A DNA stretch of 64,000 bases from Sutcliffiella horikoshii (GTDB taxonomy: Bacteria; Bacillota; Bacilli; Bacillales; Bacillaceae_I): contig NZ_JAIVKY010000005.1 in assembly GCF_020524325.1 (NCBI RefSeq), positions 248,001 through 312,000 on the forward strand, read 5' to 3'. The position numbers and the translations under genes were made by a program. Positions 54,292 to 64,000 of this stretch are shown in pieces. Below the pieces are notes generated by a model. That model was given only the letters and a program-made list of their open reading frames with translations, ran no database searches and had not been told where the DNA came from. Each line of letters opens with the position of its first letter. The first letter of the stretch is position 1.

Positions 54292-57060
54292 ATGGAATAC
54301 AAAGATACGTTATTAATGCCTAAAACCGAATTCCCAATGCGCGGAAACCTACCAAACCGCGAACCGCAACAACAACAAAAATGGGACGAAATGGACATCT
54401 ACAAAAAAGTGCAAGAACGCACAAAAGATCGCCCAATGTATGTCTTGCACGACGGACCTCCATACGCAAACGGAGACATCCACATGGGTCACGCACTCAA
54501 CAAAGTTCTAAAAGACTTCATCGTCCGCTACAAATCCATGAGCGGCTATCATGCGCCATATGTGCCTGGTTGGGATACACACGGTCTGCCGATTGAAACA
54601 GCTCTAACAAAGAACAAAAAAGTAAAACGCAAAGAAATGTCCGTAGCAGACTTCCGTAAATTATGTGAAGAATATGCATACGACCAAGTGGATCGCCAAC
54701 GTGAGCAATTTATGCGACTTGGTGTACGTGGAGACTGGTTCAATCCTTATATCACACTAAAGCCTGAATATGAAGCACAACAGATCAAAGTTTTCGGTGA
54801 AATGGCGAAAAACGGATTGATCTATAAAGGCTTGAAGCCGGTTTATTGGTCTCCTTCCAGTGAGTCTGCACTTGCAGAAGCGGAAATCGAGTATCAAGAT
54901 AAGCGCTCACCTTCTATCTATGTAGCATTTAAAGTAGAAGACGGAAAAGGAGTATTAGATGGTTCTGAAAGCTTCATCATCTGGACGACCACTCCTTGGA
55001 CTATTCCTGCTAACCTTGGAATTGCTGTGCATGCAGATTTAGATTACAGTGTGGTCGAAGTAAACGGCAGCAAGTTCATTATCGCTGCAGAACTTTTTGA
55101 AACGGTATCTAACACACTTGAGTGGGAAGATGCAAAAGTTGTGAAAACACTTAAAGGTGCGGAACTAGAGCATGTAGTTGCCAAACACCCTCTTTATGAC
55201 CGTACTTCTCTAGTTATGCTAGGTGATCATGTAACAACAGACGCAGGAACGGGCTGTGTTCACACTGCACCAGGTCACGGGGAAGATGACTTTATCATCG
55301 GTAAGAAATATGGCCTTGACGTATTGTGCCCGGTTGATGCAAAAGGAAATATGACGGAAGAAGCACCTGGCTTTGAAGGGCTTTTCTATGACGAAGCTAA
55401 CAAGCCAATCACTGAAAAACTTCAAGAAACAGGCGCGCTTCTAAAATTAAACTTTATCACGCACTCCTATCCGCATGACTGGCGTACAAAAAAGCCGACC
55501 ATTTTCCGAGCAACTGCACAATGGTTTGCTTCCATCGATAAAATCAGAGACCAATTGCTTGAGGCAGTAGCAGCAACAAAGTGGGTTCCAGCATGGGGAG
55601 AAACTCGTCTTTATAACATGGTTCGTGACCGTGGGGACTGGTGTATCTCTCGTCAACGTGCATGGGGTGTTCCAATTCCTGTGTTCTATGCTGAAAACGG
55701 CCAAGAAATCATCACAGACGAAACGATTGATCATGTATCTTCCCTGTTCAGAGAGCATGGATCTAACATCTGGTTTGAAAGAGAAGCAAAAGACTTGCTT
55801 CCAGAAGGCTTTACACATGAAGGCAGTCCTAACGGTACTTTCTTTAAAGAAATGGACATCATGGACGTATGGTTTGATTCCGGTTCTTCCCATCAATCCG
55901 TTCTAGAGGAAAGAGATGATCTGCAACGTCCTGCTGACCTTTATCTTGAAGGCTCTGACCAATATCGCGGGTGGTTCAACTCTTCCCTGACTACAAGTGT
56001 AGCTGTAACAGGAAAGGCTCCTTATAAAGGAATCTTGAGTCACGGTTTCGCACTTGATGGGGAAGGGCGCAAGATGAGTAAATCACTAGGTAACGTAGTT
56101 CTTCCATCCAAAGTAATGAACCAACTTGGTGCAGATATTCTTCGTTTATGGGTAGCTTCTGTTGACTATCAATCTGACGTACGTGTGTCTGACAACATCT
56201 TAAAGCAAGTGGCTGAAGTGTATCGTAAAATCCGTAACACTTTCCGCTTCCTGCTTGGTAACCTTGCTGACTTTGATCCAACAGTAAATGCAGTGGAAAT
56301 GAAGGATCTTCGTGAAGTGGACCGTTACATGATGGTTAAACTTAACAACTTAATCACAAAAGTGAAAAAATCCTATGAAGATTATGAGTTTGCTGGCATC
56401 TATCATGCGGTTCATAATTTCTGTACGATTGAATTGAGTTCCTTTTATCTTGATTTTGCGAAAGATATCCTTTATATCGAAGGAAAAGATCAACATGACC
56501 GCCGAGCAATCCAGACTGTTCTTTATGAGACATTACTTGCTCTAACAAAACTTGTGACACCAATTCTTCCTCATACAGCTGACGAAGTATGGTCACACAT
56601 TGATTTTGTAAAAGAAGAGAGTGTACAACTGGTTGATATGCCGGATGTATTGCCTGTTGAGGGTGCAGATGCGATTGAAGAAAAATGGGATAAATTCATG
56701 GCACTTCGCGATGATGTATTAAAAGCGCTGGAGGTTGCCCGTAACGAAAAAGTTATCGGTAAATCCCTTGCTGCTAAAATCACTTTATATCCGAATGCCG
56801 AAACGAAGGCATTGCTTGATTCCATTGAAGAAAACGTTCAACAATTGTTCATCGTATCCGGCTTGGAAGTTGCTGGCGTGAAAGAAGAAGCTCCAGAAAG
56901 TGCTCATGTATTTGAAGGAGTAGCGATTTCCGTAACATCTGCTGAAGGCGAAACATGTGACCGCTGCTGGGTTGTCACTCCTACTGTTGGAGAAGATAAA
57001 GATCACCCAACACTTTGCGTTCGCTGTGCATCTGTAGTGAAAGAGAATTACACAGCATAA
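54292..57060 (+). CDS. ileS: Isoleucyl-tRNA synthetase
   Basis: This 922-residue class I synthetase has [18 protein letters not shown] (HxGH signature, here HMGH, about residues 57-70), [10 protein letters not shown], an editing domain ([28 protein letters not shown]), [10 protein letters not shown], the KMSKSLGN loop near residue 597 and a C-terminal zinc finger (CDRCW and CVRCA). It is of the bacterial type. The start is ATG 54292, behind TTGGAGGAAAG. Confidence 0.98.
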   Translation: MEYKDTLLMPKTEFPMRGNLPNREPQQQQKWDEMDIYKKVQERTKDRPMYVLHDGPPYANGDIHMGHALNKVLKDFIVRYKSMSGYHAPYVPGWDTHGLPIETALTKNKKVKRKEMSVADFRKLCEEYAYDQVDRQREQFMRLGVRGDWFNPYITLKPEYEAQQIKVFGEMAKNGLIYKGLKPVYWSPSSESALAEAEIEYQDKRSPSIYVAFKVEDGKGVLDGSESFIIWTTTPWTIPANLGIAVHADLDYSVVEVNGSKFIIAAELFETVSNTLEWEDAKVVKTLKGAELEHVVAKHPLYDRTSLVMLGDHVTTDAGTGCVHTAPGHGEDDFIIGKKYGLDVLCPVDAKGNMTEEAPGFEGLFYDEANKPITEKLQETGALLKLNFITHSYPHDWRTKKPTIFRATAQWFASIDKIRDQLLEAVAATKWVPAWGETRLYNMVRDRGDWCISRQRAWGVPIPVFYAENGQEIITDETIDHVSSLFREHGSNIWFEREAKDLLPEGFTHEGSPNGTFFKEMDIMDVWFDSGSSHQSVLEERDDLQRPADLYLEGSDQYRGWFNSSLTTSVAVTGKAPYKGILSHGFALDGEGRKMSKSLGNVVLPSKVMNQLGADILRLWVASVDYQSDVRVSDNILKQVAEVYRKIRNTFRFLLGNLADFDPTVNAVEMKDLREVDRYMMVKLNNLITKVKKSYEDYEFAGIYHAVHNFCTIELSSFYLDFAKDILYIEGKDQHDRRAIQTVLYETLLALTKLVTPILPHTADEVWSHIDFVKEESVQLVDMPDVLPVEGADAIEEKWDKFMALRDDVLKALEVARNEKVIGKSLAAKITLYPNAETKALLDSIEENVQQLFIVSGLEVAGVKEEAPESAHVFEGVAISVTSAEGETCDRCWVVTPTVGEDKDHPTLCVRCASVVKENYTA

Positions 57061-57073
57061 TATTTGAGAAAAG

Positions 57074-57105
57074 ACCTGCGCTGACAAATGTTGGCGCAGG
57101 TTTTA
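57074..57105 (+). terminator. Terminator after ileS
   Basis: ACCTGCGC pairs with GCGCAGGT around a twelve-base loop, followed by TTTTATTATT. Confidence 0.75.
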
Positions 57106-57138
57106 TTATTATTAATAATTAAGTTTTGCATTAGCACC

Positions 57139-57540
57139 AGGTAGTCATACAGGTTGAACGAGGACAATGTTTGGCACTTTTCAATGGGAAAGGTAGTCAT
57201 ACAGGTTGAACGAGGACAATGTTTGGCACTTTTCAGAGGGGAAGGTAGTCATACAGGTTGAACGAGGACAATGTTTTACACTTTTCAGAGGGGAAGGTAG
57301 TCATACAGGTTGAACGAGGACAATGTTTTACACTTTTCAGAGGGGAAGGTAGTCATACAGGTTGAACGAGGACAATGTTTGGCACTCTTCAGTGGGAAAG
57401 GTAGTCATACGCTTTGAACGAGGACAATGTTTGGCACTTTTACATTGCCAAGGTAGTCATACGCCCCGAATGAGGACAATGTTTCCCAAAATTCAAAGTC
57501 ACAGGTAGTCATACACTTCCGATGTAAGGATAATGTTTAC
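57139..57540 (+). repeat. 52-bp tandem array 3 (between ileS and lspA)
   Basis: AGGTAGTCATAC starts at 57139, 57191, 57243, 57295, 57347, 57399, 57451 and 57503, each exactly 52 bases apart. The core is GGTAGTCATACAGGTTGAAC followed by GAGGACAATGTTTGGCAC. Units 1-5 are near-identical and the last three diverge. The period does not keep a reading frame and no gene is present between 57061 and 57614. Confidence 0.95.
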
Positions 57541-57614
57541 TACCAGCTTTATTTACCACCCTCTATTTGCTATAATTCTAAAGTACATATAAAAACCTGG
57601 GGGTACGTGTTAAG

Positions 57615-58082
57615 ATGTATTATCTTATTGCACTTGTAATTATCATTATCGATCAACTAACAAAATGGTTGGTAGTAAGATATATGGAAATTGGAGAAAA
57701 CATTCCGATCATACATAACTTTTTGTACATATCTTCCCACCGCAACAGAGGTGCTGCTTGGGGGATACTTGAAGGCCAGATGTACTTTTTCTACATTATT
57801 ACAGTTGGTGTTGTTATTGGACTTATCGTATACCTGCAAAAGCTGCCCAAAGACCAGCCTTGGATGAAACTTGCATTAAGCCTGATGCTTGGCGGCGCCA
57901 TAGGGAACTTTATCGATCGTGTATTGCACCAAGAAGTAATTGATTTTATCAACACATTCATCTTCACCTATGATTTCCCTATTTTTAATGTAGCCGATTC
58001 CGCATTAGTAATAGGCGTTGGGATTATATTAATCCTAACGATACTTGAGGGCAAGAAAGAGAAGGAGTTATCAAAAAAATGA
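57615..58082 (+). CDS. lspA: Lipoprotein signal peptidase (SPase II)
   Basis: This 155-residue enzyme has four membrane segments and cleaves lipoprotein signal peptides after lipidation. The catalytic aspartates lie in [11 protein letters not shown] and [16 protein letters not shown] is also present. CTGGGGGTACG precedes ATG. It overlaps the next gene by four bases. B. subtilis ylyA, between ileS and lspA, is absent. Confidence 0.96.
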   Translation: MYYLIALVIIIIDQLTKWLVVRYMEIGENIPIIHNFLYISSHRNRGAAWGILEGQMYFFYIITVGVVIGLIVYLQKLPKDQPWMKLALSLMLGGAIGNFIDRVLHQEVIDFINTFIFTYDFPIFNVADSALVIGVGIILILTILEGKKEKELSKK

Positions 58083-58993
58083 CAGAAACAATGACGATTC
58101 AGATTGATGAATCACAAAAAAATGACCGTATCGACAAGGTGCTTTCCACTCAAAATGAAGAATGGTCCCGTTCACAGGTCCAACAATGGATTAAAGACGG
58201 TCAAATTCTTGTAAACGGCGAGAAAACGAAGCCAAATTATAAATGTAGTGTTGGGGACGATATTACGGTTACGATCCCAGAACCAGAGGCATTGGATGTC
58301 GTGCCGGAAGAAATGGATCTGGATATTTATTACGAAGATGCGGACGTTATTGTGGTTAATAAACCTCGCGGGATGGTCGTTCATCCTGCAGCAGGACATG
58401 CAACAGGTACACTTGTGAATGGCCTCATGGCACATTGTAAAGACCTTTCAGGCATTAACGGTGTATTAAGACCGGGGATTGTCCACCGTATTGATAAGGA
58501 TACGTCCGGATTATTAATGGTCGCAAAAAATGATTTTGCGCATGAAAAGCTTGTTAATCAACTTGTTGCCAAGACGGTTACAAGAAAGTATCAAGCAATT
58601 GTCCACGGTGTTATTTCCCATGATGTAGGAACGGTGGACGCGCCAATCGGCCGTGACAAAAAAGATCGCCAAGCCATGACTGTGACAAATGAAAACAGCA
58701 GAAACGCTGTGACTCACTTCCGAGTAATCGAACGTTTCAAAGACTTTTCTCACATTGAGTGCCAGCTTGAAACAGGTCGAACGCACCAAATTCGCGTGCA
58801 CATGAAATATATTGGTTATCCTTTGGCTGGTGACCCGAAATACGGTCCGAAGAAATCGCTTGATATAGAGGGACAGGCTCTACATGCAGGGACCCTTGGG
58901 TTTATTCACCCTCGTACGGAAGAATACATGGAATTTGAGGCGCCTCTTCCGTCAGAATTCGAGCGCGTTTTAAAACATTTAAAAAACCATTGA
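58079..58993 (+). CDS. ylyB: RluA/RluD-family pseudouridine synthase (YlyB)
   Basis: This 304-residue protein has an N-terminal S4 domain ([20 protein letters not shown]) and a pseudouridine synthase domain with the catalytic aspartate in [18 protein letters not shown] (about residue 140), plus [22 protein letters not shown]. It probably modifies 23S rRNA in helix 69, as RluD does. It overlaps lspA, and the pyr -35 element lies over its stop codon. Confidence 0.92.
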   Translation: MTETMTIQIDESQKNDRIDKVLSTQNEEWSRSQVQQWIKDGQILVNGEKTKPNYKCSVGDDITVTIPEPEALDVVPEEMDLDIYYEDADVIVVNKPRGMVVHPAAGHATGTLVNGLMAHCKDLSGINGVLRPGIVHRIDKDTSGLLMVAKNDFAHEKLVNQLVAKTVTRKYQAIVHGVISHDVGTVDAPIGRDKKDRQAMTVTNENSRNAVTHFRVIERFKDFSHIECQLETGRTHQIRVHMKYIGYPLAGDPKYGPKKSLDIEGQALHAGTLGFIHPRTEEYMEFEAPLPSEFERVLKHLKNH

Positions 58994-59018
58994 CAGATTA
59001 ATATTATTTTGAGATAAT
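58990..59018 (+). promoter_or_regulatory. Sigma-A promoter of the pyr operon
   Basis: TTGACA, 17 bases, GATAAT. The TGA stop of ylyB (58991-58993) lies within the -35 box. Transcription would start just before the first PyrR attenuator. Confidence 0.8.
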
Positions 59019-59029
59019 CATCTCAGTTG

Positions 59030-59165
59030 AATAAGACCTTTAAACGACAGTCCCGTGAGGCTGAGAAGGTAACGGCATATGCGAATGGAGAAGCTATAAT
59101 TATAGCCACCCCTCTATTTTCGTGTACAAAAACCTCTCATCATACGGTGAGAGGTTTTTTGTTTC
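59030..59165 (+). promoter_or_regulatory. PyrR attenuator 1, before pyrR
   Basis: The PyrR binding loop CAGTCCCGTGAGGCTG is at 59048-59063, flanked by ACCTTT/AAGGT stem arms. The terminator is AACCTCTCA/TGAGAGGTT (59131-59155) with a T run. PyrR with UMP would stabilise the binding loop and allow termination. Confidence 0.92.
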
Positions 59166-59178
59166 TCGTTACAAGTAA

Positions 59179-59742
<564 letters not shown>

Positions 59743-59744
59743 AT

Positions 59745-59872
59745 AGACCCTTTTAATTGCAGTCCCGTGAGGCTGGCAAAGGGGTACATTGGTTTTAGGA
59801 TCCGCTGCTGGCGGAACTTCCTGGGATCTCTCTACCTCTTTGTGCCATCACGCTGCACAAAGAGTTTTTTTT
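59745..59872 (+). promoter_or_regulatory. PyrR attenuator 2, between pyrR and pyrP
   Basis: The binding loop AGTCCCGTGAGGCT is at 59761-59774. The terminator CTCTTTGTGC/GCACAAAGAG at 59836-59864 is followed by eight T. Confidence 0.92.
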
Positions 59873-59898
59873 ATGGGGAAAATACGGGAGGTAATTAT

Positions 59899-61218
59899 AT
59901 GAGAGAGAAACCAGTTCTAGACATACATGAAGTACCAAGTAAACCGAAGTGGTTGATATTAAGCTTGCAACACTTATTCGCCATGTTCGGCGCGACCATC
60001 CTCGTTCCACTTTTGGTCGGATTAAGTCCAGCAGTAGCATTAGTTTCAAGCGGACTTGGAACGCTCGCATATCTGCTCATTACGAAAGGGCAAATTCCTG
60101 CATACCTAGGTTCATCCTTTGCCTTCATCGTACCAATTGTTTTGGCAACTGAAATAGGAGGGCCCGGTGCTGCGATGATTGGAAGTTTCATGGCAGGACT
60201 AGCATACGGAATAGTTGCATTGTTAATTAAACAACTTGGCCATCAATGGATCATGAAACTCTTACCACCTGTGGTAGTGGGACCAATCATCATCGTTATC
60301 GGCTTAGGTTTAGCTGGAGTCGCGGTGGATATGGCCATGTACGAAAACCCGGGAGCACCGGAAACTGAATTAATATACAGCGTGAAACACTTGTTGGTTG
60401 CAATGGCCACTTTAGCCATCACCATCGGAGCAATCATTTTCTTAAAAGGGGTCTTCAGCCTGATCCCCATCCTGATTGGAATAGTTTCCGGATACTTGAT
60501 TGCGTATTTTACAGGCCTGGTAGACTTAACACCTGTTAAAGAAGCAAGCTGGATTCAAGTACCAGATTTCATCATCCCATTTGTCAGCTATACACCAAGC
60601 TTCAATGCATCCATCTTCTTCATCATGGTGCCGGTGGCTATTGTAACCTTATCAGAGCATATTGGACATCAAATGGTATTAAGTAAAGTTGTAGGAAGAC
60701 CTTTTATCCAAAAGCCCGGACTGCATCGTTCCATCCTTGGAGATGGAGTAGCAACCATGCTTGCATCCCTAATCGGAGGACCCCCAAATACAACATACGG
60801 GGAAAATATTGGAGTACTTGCGATAACAAGAGTGTTCAGTGTGTTTGTAATCGGAGGAGCGGCAGTGATTGCCATCACATTCGGCTTTATCGGAAAAATC
60901 GCTGCATTGATCAGTACGGTACCAAGTGCTGTTATGGGCGGGGTAAGCATCCTGCTCTTCGGAATCATTGCATCAAGCGGATTAAGAATGTTGATTGATA
61001 ACAAAGTAGACTTCAATATAAAAAGAAACTTGATCATCGCAGCTGTCATTACGGTCATCGGAATCGGCGGGGCATTCATCAAGATTGACAATTTCCAAAT
61101 CCCTGCAATGGCAATGGCCGCAATTATCGGGGTAGTCTTAAACCTTGTCTTGCCACAGGATGAACAAGAAAAAACAGAGCAAAGAAAATACGAAGAAAAA
61201 CAAAATACAGTAGCTTAA
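59899..61218 (+). CDS. pyrP: Uracil permease
   Basis: This 439-residue NCS2-type transporter has about 12-14 membrane segments, with QHLFAMFGATILVPLL near the start and SEHIGHQMVLSK and GGPPNTTYGENIGVL at the substrate site. It imports uracil. The start is ATG 59899, behind GGGAGGT; the open frame runs back through the attenuator by chance. Confidence 0.95.
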   Translation: MREKPVLDIHEVPSKPKWLILSLQHLFAMFGATILVPLLVGLSPAVALVSSGLGTLAYLLITKGQIPAYLGSSFAFIVPIVLATEIGGPGAAMIGSFMAGLAYGIVALLIKQLGHQWIMKLLPPVVVGPIIIVIGLGLAGVAVDMAMYENPGAPETELIYSVKHLLVAMATLAITIGAIIFLKGVFSLIPILIGIVSGYLIAYFTGLVDLTPVKEASWIQVPDFIIPFVSYTPSFNASIFFIMVPVAIVTLSEHIGHQMVLSKVVGRPFIQKPGLHRSILGDGVATMLASLIGGPPNTTYGENIGVLAITRVFSVFVIGGAAVIAITFGFIGKIAALISTVPSAVMGGVSILLFGIIASSGLRMLIDNKVDFNIKRNLIIAAVITVIGIGGAFIKIDNFQIPAMAMAAIIGVVLNLVLPQDEQEKTEQRKYEEKQNTVA

Positions 61219-61219
61219 C

Positions 61220-61360
61220 CTTTTAAAAGAAGTCCAGAGAGGCTGAGAAGGGTGCAAGGCGATCACTTAGTGAACAAGGAAGATTCTGCAATTAGTATCC
61301 TCTTGTTTACCTAAGCGTGAGCGAAACACCCTTCCGGCAAAATGGAAAGGGTGTTTTTTT
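61220..61360 (+). promoter_or_regulatory. PyrR attenuator 3, between pyrP and pyrB
   Basis: The binding loop AGTCCAGAGAGGCT at 61231-61244 is the exact PyrR consensus. The terminator is AACACCCTTTCC-like stem 61325-61352 with seven T. Confidence 0.92.
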
Positions 61361-61380
61361 ATGAAACGGGAGGGATGGAA

Positions 61381-62307
61381 ATGAGACACTTACGAACGAT
61401 GAGTGACTTGGCAAACGAGGAAATTATGGCACTGATTGAAGAAGCAATAGAATTTCAACAAGGAAAACAATGGACACCAGAAAAACAGACATTCGTTGCA
61501 AATCTCTTCTACGAGTCAAGCACTAGAACAAAATGCAGCTTTGAAGTGGCAGAAAGAAGGCTTGGTCTGCAAGTACTGCCATTTGAAGTTAGCACATCAA
61601 GTGTCAACAAAGGTGAAAGCTTGTACGATACAGCTAAGACTCTGGAATCCCTAGGCGTAAGTGCACTTGTCATTCGCCATCCTGAAGAGGAATATTTCAA
61701 CCAGTTACATACTATCGGAGCAGCAATCATCAACGGAGGCGATGGTTGTGGCAATCATCCAACCCAATCGTTATTGGATCTGATGACAATTTTCCAGGAG
61801 TTTGAACGCTTCGAGGACTTAAAAATAACCATCATTGGCGACATTCGCCATAGCCGGGTGGCAAGATCCAACGCAGAAGTACTCGAGCGACTGGGTGCAA
61901 AAGTACGATTTGTTGCACCTGATGAATGGAAGGATAATAGTTATCCAAGAGAGGCTTACATCACTATGGAAAACGGGATACAAACAAGTGATGTGGTGAT
62001 GCTCTTAAGAATCCAACATGAAAGGCATCACAGCGGTAAAGCAGGATTGGATGATTACCATGAGCAATACGGTATGACAATTCAACGAGAAAAAGAAATG
62101 AAGCCGAACAGCATCATCATGCACCCGGCACCGATCAACCGCGGGGTGGAAATTGCTTCAGAGCTTGTGGAATGCGAGCGCTCAAGAATTTTCAAGCAGA
62201 TGGAAAATGGCTTATACATGAGAATGGCTGTACTGAAAAGGGCACTAACAAACAATGAAGGAGGAAAAGAGCATGACAACATTATTAAAGAATGGGAAAT
62301 GGCTTAA
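61381..62307 (+). CDS. pyrB: Aspartate carbamoyltransferase catalytic subunit
   Basis: This 308-residue enzyme joins carbamoyl phosphate and aspartate. It shows [20 protein letters not shown] (carbamoyl phosphate site, about residues 43-62), [28 protein letters not shown] and [11 protein letters not shown]. There is no regulatory pyrI nearby, as usual in Bacillus. The start is ATG 61381 after GGGAGGG; pyrC begins inside its 3' end. Confidence 0.97.
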   Translation: MRHLRTMSDLANEEIMALIEEAIEFQQGKQWTPEKQTFVANLFYESSTRTKCSFEVAERRLGLQVLPFEVSTSSVNKGESLYDTAKTLESLGVSALVIRHPEEEYFNQLHTIGAAIINGGDGCGNHPTQSLLDLMTIFQEFERFEDLKITIIGDIRHSRVARSNAEVLERLGAKVRFVAPDEWKDNSYPREAYITMENGIQTSDVVMLLRIQHERHHSGKAGLDDYHEQYGMTIQREKEMKPNSIIMHPAPINRGVEIASELVECERSRIFKQMENGLYMRMAVLKRALTNNEGGKEHDNIIKEWEMA

Positions 62308-63562
62308 TTCTGAAGGTGATATGGAAAAAGTGGATATCCTGATTGAGGGTAAAAACATCAAAAGCATCGCCTCCAACATTGATGATAAAGGGATAGAGGA
62401 AGTAATCGATCTTGAGGGGAATCTTATATCCGCAGGGTTCATTGATGTACATGTACATCTAAGGGAACCTGGTGGAGAAAAGAAAGAAACAATTGAAACA
62501 GGAACGATGGCTGCAGCTAAGGGAGGATTCACCACCATATGCGCGATGCCTAATACAAGACCGACACCTGATACAAAAGAACAGCTAGATTGGTTGAATA
62601 ATAGAATCAAAGAAACGGCAAGTGTCCGCGTCCTTCCATATGCTTGCATCACAACAAGACAGCTTGGTCAGGAACTTACCAATTTTGCTGAGTTAAAAGA
62701 AGCGGGTGCATTCGCTTTTACAGATGACGGGGTTGGCGTGCAGGATGCCTCCAAAATGCTTGAGGCAATGAAACGAGCGGCGGCTCTTGATATGGCGATT
62801 GTTGCTCATTGTGAAGAAAATACACTGATAAATAAAGGTTCTGTACATGAAGGGACGTTTTCCAAGGAACATGGTTTAAATGGAATTCCTTCCGTATGTG
62901 AATCTGTTCATATCGCACGCGACATTTTGCTTGCGGAGGCTGCGGGCTGCCACTATCATGTCTGTCATATCAGTACAAAGGAATCAGTCAGAGTGGTAAG
63001 GGACGCAAAACGAGCTGGAATTAAGGTGACTGCCGAAGTCAGCCCGCATCATCTGTTGTTATGTGAAGAGGATATCCCGGGACTTGATCCGAATTTCAAA
63101 ATGAACCCCCCATTAAGAGGAGAAGCGGACCAAGAAGCTTTAATAGAAGGTTTGCTTGACGGAACCATTGATTTCATCGCGACTGATCACGCTCCGCATA
63201 CTGCTGAAGAAAAAGCAGAAGGTATGGAAAAGGCACCATTCGGTATTGTAGGTCTAGAAACCGCGTTTCCGTTACTCTATACAAACTTTGTGGAAACAGA
63301 GAAATTCACACTGAAACAATTAGTAGATTGGCTTACTGTTAAGCCTGCAGAAGTGTTCAAACTGCAAAGTGGAAAAATAGAAGAAGGAGCTACAGCAGAC
63401 CTTACCGTTATCGATTTGAATAGCTTATCAACTGTTAATCCGGAGAGGTTCCTTTCCAAAGGGAAAAACACACCTTTCACAGGTTGGGAATGCAAAGGAT
63501 GGCCAGTAATGACAATAGTAGAAGGAAAACTAGTTTGGCAGAAAGGTAGTGTTCAAGTATGA
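62273..63562 (+). CDS. pyrC: Dihydroorotase
   Basis: This 429-residue class I dihydroorotase has the metal motif [11 protein letters not shown] (about residues 58-68), [25 protein letters not shown] and ATDHAPHT. It closes carbamoyl-aspartate to dihydroorotate. ATG 62273 follows GAAGGAGG; it overlaps pyrB by 35 bases and carA by four. Confidence 0.97.
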   Translation: MTTLLKNGKWLNSEGDMEKVDILIEGKNIKSIASNIDDKGIEEVIDLEGNLISAGFIDVHVHLREPGGEKKETIETGTMAAAKGGFTTICAMPNTRPTPDTKEQLDWLNNRIKETASVRVLPYACITTRQLGQELTNFAELKEAGAFAFTDDGVGVQDASKMLEAMKRAAALDMAIVAHCEENTLINKGSVHEGTFSKEHGLNGIPSVCESVHIARDILLAEAAGCHYHVCHISTKESVRVVRDAKRAGIKVTAEVSPHHLLLCEEDIPGLDPNFKMNPPLRGEADQEALIEGLLDGTIDFIATDHAPHTAEEKAEGMEKAPFGIVGLETAFPLLYTNFVETEKFTLKQLVDWLTVKPAEVFKLQSGKIEEGATADLTVIDLNSLSTVNPERFLSKGKNTPFTGWECKGWPVMTIVEGKLVWQKGSVQV

Positions 63563-64000
63563 ATAGACAACTAATTTTAGAAGACGGTACTTTCTTTGTA
63601 GGAAAGGCGTTTGGCAGCTTAAAGGACTCTATTGGCGAAGTGGTTTTTAATACAGGAATGACAGGTTATCAAGAAATTTTATCAGATCCATCCTACTGCG
63701 GGCAGCTAGTTACCCTCACATATCCGCTGGTCGGGAATTACGGAGTGAACAGAGATGACTTCGAATCCATTCATCCTGCCATTCATGGTTTTATTGTAAA
63801 AGAAGTGAGTGATTATCCATCAAACTTCCGTAATCAATGGACACTGGATGAATTTTTTAAAGCAAAAGACATTCCTGGAATAGCAGGAATTGATACGAGA
63901 AAACTTACAAGAATCATTCGTCAGCACGGAACACTTAAAGGAGCTTTATGCGGACTTGATGTAGACCGCGATGAAGTGATTCAACAACTGAAAACGACGA
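63559..64000 (+). CDS. carA: Carbamoyl-phosphate synthase small subunit, partial
   Basis: The first 147 codons are visible and the gene runs off the right edge. It starts [19 protein letters not shown] and has [32 protein letters not shown] and [13 protein letters not shown], the N-terminal domain of CarA (pyrAA in B. subtilis). The glutaminase half lies outside. It overlaps pyrC by ATGA. Confidence 0.96.
   Translation, partial: MNRQLILEDGTFFVGKAFGSLKDSIGEVVFNTGMTGYQEILSDPSYCGQLVTLTYPLVGNYGVNRDDFESIHPAIHGFIVKEVSDYPSNFRNQWTLDEFFKAKDIPGIAGIDTRKLTRIIRQHGTLKGALCGLDVDRDEVIQQLKTT

Noticed and set aside
55447-55896. Antisense frame of 149 codons within ileS
   Set aside because: It is a shadow of the ileS reading frame, with no ribosome binding site and no protein-like features.
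59767-59898. 44-residue N-terminal extension of PyrP
   Set aside because: The upstream frame is attenuator RNA including the terminator; the strong GGGAGGT site and the family start favour ATG 59899.

Overview
The window is a chromosomal segment of an endospore-forming member of the Bacillaceae. It is AT-rich and follows, gene for gene, the Bacillus subtilis block ylbB-ylbQ, the division and cell wall (dcw) cluster, spoIIGA-sigE-sigG, ylmC-divIVA-ileS-lspA and the pyr operon. Sporulation genes (ylbJ, gerR-like ylbO, spoVD, spoVE, spoIIGA, sigE, sigG), the bacillithiol gene bshC, a T-box leader and PyrR attenuators all fit this. The sequence alone does not fix genus or species.

Layout. 1-11.6 kb: an AI-2E-type permease cut by the window edge, small conserved Bacillus proteins (YugN-like, YlbB, YlbC, YlbD, YlbE, YlbF, YlbG), rsmD-coaD and ylbJ. 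12-20 kb: ylbK-ylbL (ylbL is the DdcP-type checkpoint-recovery protease), ylbM (tmcAL), yceD-rpmF, an enoyl-CoA hydratase, gerR-like ylbO, a DCC thiol oxidoreductase, a probable sensor-output protein and the acetyltransferase ylbP. 20-23 kb: a three-gene acyl-CoA carboxylase operon behind two cre-like sites. 23-27 kb: panE, a DUF3397 gene and bshC. 26.7-46.1 kb: the dcw cluster mraZ-rsmH-ftsL-pbpB-spoVD-murE-mraY-murD-spoVE-murB-divIB-ylxW-ylxX-sbp-ftsA-ftsZ, without murG. 46.2-57 kb: the sporulation sigma genes, ylmC-D-E-sepF-ylmG-ylmH-divIVA, then T-box-controlled ileS. 57.6-64 kb: lspA, an RluD-family gene, and pyrR-pyrP-pyrB-pyrC-carA, with one PyrR attenuator before each of pyrR, pyrP and pyrB.

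The least explained part is in the gaps. Three intergenic arrays (after rpmF, ftsZ and ileS) have different sequences but exactly the same 52-bp period, about five helical turns. A family of ~125-130 bp elements ending in CTGTTGATT/AATCAACAG occurs about ten times. Its copies differ by compensatory base changes, so a fold appears to be conserved. Copies lie between ftsA and ftsZ, between murE and mraY, and between the T-box terminator and ileS. One copy appears to have been split by a 212-bp insertion that carries another copy. Further candidates are a branched structure upstream of murB where murG would be expected, a leader hairpin covering the sigG ribosome binding site, and phased MraZ boxes over the mraZ leader.

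All functions are read from recognisable motifs and synteny. No database or folding program was used.
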